Assembly (NCBI GenBank): GCA_017445525.1
Contig: JAFSTZ010000067.1
Coordinates: forward strand, 1-5,687
Direction: 5' to 3'
Source: Eubacterium sp.
GTDB lineage: Bacteria > Bacillota > Clostridia > Lachnospirales > Lachnospiraceae
DNA: 5,687 nucleotides
Shown here: positions 1-5,149 of the stretch, piece by piece
Layout of the letters: each line of letters starts with the position of its first letter
Position numbering within the stretch: the stretch's first letter is position 1
Translations under genes and position numbers: made by a program
The notes under the pieces: generated by a model
The model's database searches: none
Seen by the model: the letters and a program-made list of their open reading frames with translations, nothing else
What the model was told of the DNA's origin: nothing

Positions 1-1838
1 AGCAGATAGATGCGATACTGAATTACACGCACGACTTCGCAGACCGTCAGTATTCCACATACCATAAGAGCCTGATCCCCTCACTGAAGAGAGAGGGCTT
101 AAAGATCATCTCCTACTATGAGGATCTAAACGAAGAGCAGTCCGAGTATGTGGACAGATTTTTCAACTCAGAGGTCTTCCCGGTGCTCACTCCCATGGCT
201 GTTGATTCATCGAGACCGTTCCCGCTTATCAGAAACAAATACTTAAATATAGGTGCACTCATCCAGGATAAAAATGACAAGGACACCGTAGATTTTGCTA
301 CAGTTCAGGTACCGTCCGGTCTGCCCAGGATAGTCACCATCCCTACCGATGATGATCAGTGTACCACCATTATTCTTTTGGAACAGATCATAGAGAAGAA
401 TATCCGCAAGCTGTTCACCGGATACAAGGTACTCACGGCTGCTCCTTACCGTGTTATGAGAAATGCCGATCTGCCGTTTGATGAGGACGAGGCGGCCGAT
501 CTTCTGGTTGAGATAGAGAAACAGCTCAAGCGCCGTCAGTGGGGCGAGCCCATCCGTGTAGAAGTTGAATCCGGCATGGACAAGCAGCTTCTGAAAGTAC
601 TGAAGAGAGAACTCCCCATACGTGAAGAAGCGATATTCCGTATCAGAGGTCCACTCGATCTGACATTTCTCATGAAGGTTTACGGACTTGAAGGCTTCGA
701 TCATCTGAAAGACAAACCCTTCACTCCTCAGAAACCTAAGTATCTCGATATGGACAGAGATCTGTTTGAGCAGATCAGAGAACATGATATACTTCTGCAC
801 CACCCGTATGAAACCTTTGACCCGGTAGTAAACTTTATATCAAAGGCTGCCCATGATCCTGATGTGCTGGCTATCAAGCAAACTCTCTACAGAGTCAGCT
901 CGCACTCTCCCATCATTGCCTCTCTCGCCGCAGCTGCCGAGAACGGCAAGCAGGTTTCCGTACTCGTCGAGTTGAAAGCCCGCTTCGATGAGGAGAATAA
1001 TATCGTATGGGCGAGAAAGCTTGAGGAGGCCGGATGTCACGTAATATACGGTCTGGTCGGACTGAAGACACACTCAAAGATAACTCTTGTCGTCAGACGC
1101 GAGGACGACGGCATCAGAAGATATGTGCATCTCGGAACCGGTAACTACAACGACTCTACAGCCAAGCTGTATACGGATATGGGACTCCTCACCTGCAAGA
1201 GAAGCTACGGTGAGGATGCGACTGCGGTATTCAACATGCTGTCCGGCTACTCCGAGCCACTTGGCTGGAACAAGCTGACTCTCGCTCCGCAGTGGCTCAG
1301 AGACAAGTTCCTGGCACTGATCAACCGCGAAACCCTCAATGCAACCAAAGGCTATCCTGCCCGCATCATAGCGAAGATGAACTCGCTTTGCGACAAGGAG
1401 ATCATCGAGGCTCTGTATGAAGCTTCACAAAATGGTGTGTCCATCGATCTGATCGTCCGCGGTATATGCTGTCTGAAAGCCGGCGTGGAGGGCTTGAGCG
1501 AAAATATCAGAGTACGCTCGATCGTCGGGACATTTCTCGAGCACTCGAGGATCTACTACTTTGAGAACCACGGCAATCCCGAGATATATATGGGAAGCGC
1601 CGACTGGATGCCGAGAAACCTTGACAAGCGTGTTGAGATACTGTTCCCTGTAGATGATACCACACTGAAGGATGATATCATAGAGCTATTAAACATCCAG
1701 CTTTCCGACACCAAGAAAGCACGCATCATGCTTTCAGACGGCCACTATGAAAAGTTGGATCTCCGCGGACGCAAAGCCATCGGAGCTCAGGAGACGTTCT
1801 GTAAGATGGCTATTGATAATGCCAAAAATAAAGACTAA
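1..1838 (+). CDS. ppk1: Polyphosphate kinase 1, 5'-truncated by window edge
   Basis: Polyphosphate kinase makes and reverses long-chain polyphosphate, moving the terminal phosphate of ATP onto the chain through a phosphohistidine; it usually sits at the inner membrane or in the cytoplasm. The frame is open from the left edge (first full codon at 3) to TAA at 1836-1838, giving 611 residues. By alignment from memory to the 688-residue E. coli enzyme, about 75-80 N-terminal residues are missing. The catalytic histidine is in GLKTHSK (codon 1071-1073). The second active-site histidine is in LEHSR (1542-1544), 157 residues later, the same distance as E. coli His435 to His592. The Mg-binding arginines match TLYR and KARFDEE, 30 residues apart as in E. 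coli. HHPYETF, VHLGTGNYN and GSADWMPRN are further family signatures. The GTG at 150 is internal, since homology continues upstream of it. The gene looks intact; no clear terminator follows. Confidence 0.97.
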   Translation, partial: QIDAILNYTHDFADRQYSTYHKSLIPSLKREGLKIISYYEDLNEEQSEYVDRFFNSEVFPVLTPMAVDSSRPFPLIRNKYLNIGALIQDKNDKDTVDFATVQVPSGLPRIVTIPTDDDQCTTIILLEQIIEKNIRKLFTGYKVLTAAPYRVMRNADLPFDEDEAADLLVEIEKQLKRRQWGEPIRVEVESGMDKQLLKVLKRELPIREEAIFRIRGPLDLTFLMKVYGLEGFDHLKDKPFTPQKPKYLDMDRDLFEQIREHDILLHHPYETFDPVVNFISKAAHDPDVLAIKQTLYRVSSHSPIIASLAAAAENGKQVSVLVELKARFDEENNIVWARKLEEAGCHVIYGLVGLKTHSKITLVVRREDDGIRRYVHLGTGNYNDSTAKLYTDMGLLTCKRSYGEDATAVFNMLSGYSEPLGWNKLTLAPQWLRDKFLALINRETLNATKGYPARIIAKMNSLCDKEIIEALYEASQNGVSIDLIVRGICCLKAGVEGLSENIRVRSIVGTFLEHSRIYYFENHGNPEIYMGSADWMPRNLDKRVEILFPVDDTTLKDDIIELLNIQLSDTKKARIMLSDGHYEKLDLRGRKAIGAQETFCKMAIDNAKNKD

Positions 1839-1840
1839 AA

Positions 1841-1890
1841 CATGGAGCAAAGCGACATGCGGGGTTTTCGAGCCGTGCAGTGACTCCGTG
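1841..1890 (+). other. Possible structured RNA element after ppk1
   Basis: Three bases after the ppk1 stop, CATGGAG (1841-1847) can pair with CTCCGTG (1884-1890) in a 7-bp stem with one U-G wobble. Inside it, TGC-GG (1858-1862) can pair with CC..GCA (1873-1879) with a 2-base bulge. No run of T follows, so this is not a typical intrinsic terminator. It could be an imperfect stabilising stem, a repeat element or chance. No convincing sigma-A promoter for the serpin gene was seen between 1839 and 1928, so read-through from ppk1 is possible. Confidence 0.3.
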
Positions 1891-1916
1891 AATAGTAACC
1901 GGTAACCTACTAACCA

Positions 1917-1924
1917 AAGGAGGT
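1917..1924 (+). promoter_or_regulatory. Strong ribosome binding site of the serpin gene
   Basis: AAGGAGGT at 1917-1924 is a near-perfect match to the anti-Shine-Dalgarno sequence. Its AGGAGG core ends 5 bases before the ATG at 1929, which fixes that start and predicts efficient translation. Confidence 0.9.
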
Positions 1925-1928
1925 ACTC

Positions 1929-3512
1929 ATGTCTTTCAAAACAAGAAAACTACTTGCGCTTCTCCTTATCGCAGCACTTATACTGCCGACGACAACGAGC
2001 TTTGATGCGACGTCATCCGAAGCTAAGTCAGTGATAAAACTAAAGCAAAAAAACTTTGACATCACAGAGGATCTGACCGCAAAGATCAAGATAAAAAATC
2101 TCCCTAAAAATGCGACTGTGACATACAGATCAAACGACAAAAAAGTTGCAACCGTGACAAAAAAGGGAGTTATCAAAGCAAAGGGCGAAGGCTCTGCCGT
2201 CATCACGGTCCGCATAAAAGTAAAGAAAAAACTAATCAAAAAACTCACTTGTAAAGTAACTGTATTCGGCTATGAACCATACCCGTCGGCGACCCCGGAG
2301 AGCACCTTTACTCCCATAGTCAGCGAGAAGTTTATCGGTGACGCAAAAGTCAAGCCTGCCAACACATTTATAAACCAGGTACAGGATTTCTCCGTAAACC
2401 TCTTTAAGTCGTGCGGGGAAAAGGACGTGGCGTCGGGAGCAAATGTCCTCATCTCTCCCCAGTCCGTACTGACCGATATGATGATGGCCACCAACGGAGC
2501 CAAAACAACCACACTCGCCGAGCTGGAAAAAGTTATGTGCGGCACCACAAGCTTTACCGATTTTCGCAAGTCACTCTGCGATATGAACGCATCGATGATC
2601 TACTCGGATCCGGTCCACTTTCATATAGCAAACTCCATCTGGATCAGAGACGAAGCCGACAGACTTCAGGTAAAGCCTGAGTTCATCGAAGACGGAGAGA
2701 AATGGTTCAACGCCGAGTCGTATGTGCTTCCTTTCGATGAAGCCATGGTCGGCAAGGTCAATGACTGGGTGAACAAACACACATCCGGCATGATACCTGT
2801 ACTTATGAACGACCTGCCGACTGCCGGGGATGTTATACATCTTATAAATGCTCTGGCCTTCGAAGCTGCGTGGGCTGAACCGTATCAGGATTATCAGGTG
2901 TCAAAGGATCAGGATTTCACCAATGCGGAAGGCAAAACCGAAAAAGTAAACATGCTTTGTGACACGCTGGACTCCTATCTGCACGATGACCACGCTGTGG
3001 GATTTACCAGGTCATATAAGGGATGGGATTACTCATTTTTAACCATACTTCCGGATGAAAAAACCGGCGTATCCGGATACCTGAAAGACATGAACGGAAA
3101 CACCTTGAGAAGCTTCCTGAAGTCGAGAAAATCAGACTACAAAGTTCACACATATCTGCCCGAGTTCACATATGATTACAAGACAGAGATGAGCAACGGA
3201 CTGAAAGATATGGGCATAAGGGAAGCATTTACAGAGGGCGCTGATTTCACCGGCATGGCCGACACCAAATCAGGTGCACTCTACATCGGACAGGTCACTC
3301 ATAAAACTCATATCGAGCTCGATAAAAACGGAACCAAGGCTGCAGCGGTCACAGACATAGGCATGAGCGACGCAACCTCCGTGATGCCTGACCCAACCAG
3401 AGAGATCACCATCAGGTTGAACAGACCATTTATATATGCGATCATCCAGAGTTCCACCGGGATACCGGTATTTATGGGAGTGGTAAACAATGCAGGTAAA
3501 AGCCGGTCATAA
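1929..3512 (+). CDS. Secreted serpin with N-terminal Big2-type Ig domain
   Basis: This 527-residue protein is an exported serpin, a suicide inhibitor of serine (sometimes cysteine) proteases. Residues 1-30 form a signal peptide: basic MSFKTRK, then hydrophobic LLALLLIAALIL, with no lipobox cysteine. Residues 35-114 resemble a Big2 Ig-like domain (YRSNDKKVATV, then GVIKAKGEGSAVITV) and are about 25% lysine. A Pro/Thr-rich linker (PSATPESTFTP) leads to a serpin domain from about residue 140 to 523, the normal size. Serpin signatures are LISPQSVLTDMM followed by NGAKTTTL, ANSIWI, NALAFEAAW, the hinge NGTKAAAVT (467-475) and the C-terminal signature IRLNRPFIYAI, ending in PVFMGVVN. The small-residue hinge with Thr at P14 suggests a true inhibitor. 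Counting from the hinge puts P1 near Ala482, but the loop is longer than in antitrypsin, so specificity is unclear. The start is set by the strong ribosome binding site. The stop lies 2 bp from the opposing rnhA stop. Confidence 0.95.
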   Translation: MSFKTRKLLALLLIAALILPTTTSFDATSSEAKSVIKLKQKNFDITEDLTAKIKIKNLPKNATVTYRSNDKKVATVTKKGVIKAKGEGSAVITVRIKVKKKLIKKLTCKVTVFGYEPYPSATPESTFTPIVSEKFIGDAKVKPANTFINQVQDFSVNLFKSCGEKDVASGANVLISPQSVLTDMMMATNGAKTTTLAELEKVMCGTTSFTDFRKSLCDMNASMIYSDPVHFHIANSIWIRDEADRLQVKPEFIEDGEKWFNAESYVLPFDEAMVGKVNDWVNKHTSGMIPVLMNDLPTAGDVIHLINALAFEAAWAEPYQDYQVSKDQDFTNAEGKTEKVNMLCDTLDSYLHDDHAVGFTRSYKGWDYSFLTILPDEKTGVSGYLKDMNGNTLRSFLKSRKSDYKVHTYLPEFTYDYKTEMSNGLKDMGIREAFTEGADFTGMADTKSGALYIGQVTHKTHIELDKNGTKAAAVTDIGMSDATSVMPDPTREITIRLNRPFIYAIIQSSTGIPVFMGVVNNAGKSRS

Positions 3513-3514
3513 AC

Positions 3515-3955
3515 CTACTTCCCTACCGCCCTCCTGGCAAGCATGTCTGCATGATCATTCCAGACATCGCCGGAGTGGCCTTCAACCTTAACAAAAGAGA
3601 TATTCAAGCCTGAGAGGCGCATCTGCTGATAGTATTCTTTATAAATGCGGGTGCCCTCTTTTTTTGTCTTCCACGCTCCAGTACACCAGTCGGCTATTCC
3701 CTGATAATCATGATAGATCACCAAGTGGTTCATCCCTCTGTTATGAGCCTCTCTCATAGCGATCATAGCCGCCATAACCTCTCCGGACACATTTCTCATG
3801 GTAGCCGCTTCCGGATTGCTGCCCTTATCACTGAACTCAGTCAGCTCTCCGTTACAGAAAAATGCCACGCCGGCTCCGTATTCACAGGTCTGATCGTTGT
3901 AGCTCCCGTCCACATATGCAACGGCTTCTCCGGTTTTTGTTACAGGATAATCCAT
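3515..3955 (-). CDS. rnhA: Ribonuclease HI
   Basis: A compact 146-residue RNase HI, which cuts the RNA strand of RNA-DNA hybrids in the cytoplasm (R-loops, primers, misinserted ribonucleotides). The four metal-binding acidic residues are visible: Asp16 in AYVDGSY, Glu59 in NVSGEVMAA, Asp83 in IYHDYQGIADW and Asp137 in HADMLARRA. His127 in VEGHSGD matches the catalytic loop histidine of the E. coli enzyme. There is no N-terminal hybrid-binding domain; the length is close to the 155-residue E. coli protein. A TTG codon lies one codon upstream, but GGAGG at 3961-3965 sits 5 bases from the ATG at 3955 and only 2 from the TTG, so the ATG is chosen. The gene follows uppP in the same direction after an 89-base gap with no good promoter, so co-transcription is likely. 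The gene name follows the family; orthology to a particular paralogue is not certain. Confidence 0.93.
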   Translation of the reverse strand: MDYPVTKTGEAVAYVDGSYNDQTCEYGAGVAFFCNGELTEFSDKGSNPEAATMRNVSGEVMAAMIAMREAHNRGMNHLVIYHDYQGIADWCTGAWKTKKEGTRIYKEYYQQMRLSGLNISFVKVEGHSGDVWNDHADMLARRAVGK

Positions 3956-3960
3956 CAATA

Positions 3961-3965
3961 CCTCC
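3961..3965 (-). promoter_or_regulatory. Ribosome binding site of rnhA
   Basis: CCTCC on the plus strand reads GGAGG on the minus strand, 5 bases before the ATG at 3955. This spacing decides for ATG over the TTG one codon earlier. Confidence 0.8.
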
Positions 3966-3975
3966 AGGTCTTACG

Positions 3976-3990
3976 GCAGTTGTCAACTGC
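3976..3990. repeat. Perfect 15-bp inverted repeat upstream of rnhA
   Basis: GCAGTTG-T-CAACTGC has perfect 7-bp arms around a single centre base, 20 bases upstream of the rnhA start. On the plus strand it is followed by TTTT (3991-3994), so as RNA it could fold as GCAGT/ACTGC with a 5-base loop and act as a weak terminator for transcripts arriving from the serpin side. As DNA it has the form of an operator for a dimeric regulator. No T-run follows on the minus strand, so it does not end uppP transcripts. Its function is unproven. Confidence 0.45.
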
Positions 3991-4044
3991 TTTTCCTACA
4001 AAGAAACAATGATCAAAACAACGCATCCCTTATCGATAAAGCAA

Positions 4045-4896
4045 CTATGCCACCGCTGCTCCGGTAACAAAGAAATACACGAGCACGGCGATACCCAGTA
4101 TGATACGGTAGACGCCGAACACCTTGAAGTCGTGCTTCTTGATATATCCCATAAGGAACTTGATAGCAAAAAGCGATACAAAGAACGCAACCACCATACC
4201 AACCAAAAGAGTGATGATCTCCATCATGCTGAAGTTAAGACCATGCTTCAGCACCTTGAGCAATGACGCTCCGAACATAACCGGTATGGCCAGATAAAAA
4301 GTAAACTCCGCAGCCGCACTCCTGGCGATACCGAGAAGCAACGCACCGATGATCGTTGCACCCGATCTCGATGTACCCGGCACCACAGCTGCCAGCACCT
4401 GGAAGATACCTATGATGATGGCTGACGAGAATCCTATCTCAGTAACGGTCTTTATTACTGGATTTCTGCCCTTGTTCCAAAGTTCCACGATGATAAACAG
4501 TATACCGTAGATGATGAGCGCCCCCGCCACAACAAAGGCATTGTACAACATCTCATCGATCATATCATCCAGTGTCAGTCCCACTATCGCAGCCGGAACA
4601 CTCGCAACAGCGATCTTCAGCCAGAGTATGATGATATCGGTCTTTACTACCGACTCTCCCCTCTTCCTATGCGTAAAGTTAAACGGCCACAGCTTCGACC
4701 AGAATATGATCACGACAGCCATGATAGCCCCGAGCTGTACCACAACCAGGAACATCTCCTGAAAATCCTGATCGGAAAAAGACATAAACTGGTTGACCAG
4801 GATCATATGCCCGGTCGAGCTCACCGGAAGCCACTCCGTGATACCCTCGACTATCCCCAGAATCACTGCCACCAAAATATCATAAGGCCCCATCAT
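4045..4896 (-). CDS. uppP: Undecaprenyl-diphosphatase (UppP/BacA family)
   Basis: This integral membrane enzyme removes a phosphate from undecaprenyl diphosphate, regenerating the carrier lipid for peptidoglycan and other wall polymers; overexpression of family members gives bacitracin resistance. The 283-residue length fits the family (about 265-290). The first signature VEGITEWLPVSSTGH supplies Glu17, Glu21, Ser27 and His30, the same numbers as in the E. coli protein when counted from the ATG at 4896. The second, PGTSRSGAT, supplies Arg177. Multiple hydrophobic segments run through the protein, with a charged loop (THRKRGESVVKTD) after the second. The frame opens upstream at a TTG (4911), but AAAGGA at 4903-4908 lies 6 bases before the ATG at 4896, and the residue numbering agrees, so ATG is chosen. 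A promoter lies at 5035-5063, giving a leader of about 130 bases. rnhA follows downstream. Confidence 0.96.
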   Translation of the reverse strand: MMGPYDILVAVILGIVEGITEWLPVSSTGHMILVNQFMSFSDQDFQEMFLVVVQLGAIMAVVIIFWSKLWPFNFTHRKRGESVVKTDIIILWLKIAVASVPAAIVGLTLDDMIDEMLYNAFVVAGALIIYGILFIIVELWNKGRNPVIKTVTEIGFSSAIIIGIFQVLAAVVPGTSRSGATIIGALLLGIARSAAAEFTFYLAIPVMFGASLLKVLKHGLNFSMMEIITLLVGMVVAFFVSLFAIKFLMGYIKKHDFKVFGVYRIILGIAVLVYFFVTGAAVA

Positions 4897-4902
4897 TCTC
4901 CA

Positions 4903-4908
4903 TCCTTT
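4903..4908 (-). promoter_or_regulatory. Ribosome binding site of uppP
   Basis: The minus strand reads AAAGGA, then 6 bases, then ATG at 4896. The TTG at 4911 that opens the frame further upstream lies before this site, so it is not the start. A second ATG follows directly at 4893 and cannot be strictly excluded. Confidence 0.75.
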
Positions 4909-4935
4909 CAAATCAATAATCTGTATTTCCTATCC

Positions 4936-5018
4936 CCGGACCGGTATAGTTCAGCCCTTCCCGGATAACCGGACATTTGAAAACGACCACATCGGGCATC
5001 TGTTTCCGGTCTGCCCGG
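4936..5018. repeat. Cluster of six CCGG tetramers
   Basis: CCGG occurs at 4936, 4941, 4961, 4969, 5006 and 5015. Three of these extend to CCGGAC (4936, 4969, 5015) and one to CCGGAT (4961). About 0.3 copies would be expected by chance in 83 bases of even composition. Because CCGG is self-complementary, any pair of copies can form a stem, and the copies could equally be half-sites for a DNA-binding protein. Confidence 0.6.
4993..5017 (-). other. Possible hairpin in the uppP leader
   Basis: On the minus strand CGGGCA (5017-5012) can pair with TGCCCG (4998-4993) across a 13-base loop. A second stem, TCCGG (5019-5015) with CCGGA (5009-5005) and a 5-base loop, uses overlapping bases, so the two cannot form together. 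This could be a switch or simply a result of repeated CCGG. Confidence 0.35.
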
Positions 5019-5034
5019 ACAGCCCAACGCGTCT

Positions 5035-5063
5035 ACTATACCACCTTTTGATGATTTTAGCAA
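5035..5063 (-). promoter_or_regulatory. Sigma-A-type promoter for uppP
   Basis: The minus strand carries TTGCTA (5063-5058), a 17-base spacer and TATAGT (5040-5035), close to the TTGACA-17-TATAAT consensus. Transcription would start near 5028 and run into uppP, probably on through rnhA. It lies back to back with the promoter of the PAP2 gene, with an AT-rich stretch between the two -35 boxes. Confidence 0.7.
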
Positions 5064-5079
5064 GATTTTTTGTTTATTC

Positions 5080-5108
5080 TTGAAAAAATTTCCAATATAT
5101 GTTATAGT
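5080..5108 (+). promoter_or_regulatory. Sigma-A-type promoter for the PAP2 gene
   Basis: TTGAAA (5080-5085), a 17-base spacer and TATAGT (5103-5108) form a good housekeeping promoter. The start would be near 5115, leaving a leader of about 35 bases before the ATG at 5150. The -10 hexamer is identical to that of the divergent uppP promoter. Confidence 0.75.
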
Positions 5109-5149
5109 ATTAAAGATTATGTTCATATGAAGATCCTCGGAGAATAAAA

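Larger units (their letters stand above)
4897..5028 (-). promoter_or_regulatory. Long GC-rich leader of uppP
   Basis: If transcription starts about 7 bases past the -10 hexamer, the uppP mRNA carries a leader of roughly 130 bases. It is much richer in G+C than the AT-rich promoter stretch beside it, and contains six CCGG tetramers and several possible hairpins. I do not recognise a known riboswitch or T-box: there is no obvious T-box core, and no terminator with a T-run before the gene. No gene is evident on either strand in this stretch. Confidence 0.45.

Noticed and set aside
150..152. GTG as the start of the polyphosphate kinase gene
   Set aside because: The frame stays open to the left edge and the 49 codons upstream continue the family homology, so the gene is cut by the window and this GTG is an internal Val.
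243..803. 186-codon open frame antisense to ppk1
   Set aside because: It lies wholly within a well-conserved gene on the other strand, has no ribosome binding site I could recognise and resembles no family.
3981..3986. TTGACA on the minus strand as a -35 box for rnhA
   Set aside because: It matches the consensus, but the -10 position 17 bases on falls on AGGTAT, overlapping the ribosome binding site and start codon, so transcription would begin inside the gene.
4030..4039. TTATCGATAA palindrome after uppP
   Set aside because: It is a perfect 10-bp palindrome but short, AT-rich and without a T-run, so a terminator or operator call is not supported.
3862..4266. 134-codon plus-strand frame across rnhA and uppP
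   Set aside because: It overlaps two confident genes on the opposite strand; its composition (many His, Arg and Ser) is typical of a shadow frame.
4908..5126. 72-codon minus-strand frame in the uppP leader
   Set aside because: It would have to be transcribed from upstream of the uppP promoter, contains both promoter boxes, and shows no ribosome binding site or family resemblance.
5127..5147. Six-codon upstream frame (MKILGE) before the PAP2 gene
   Set aside because: It starts only about 12 bases from the predicted transcript start, has no ribosome binding site and is likely chance.
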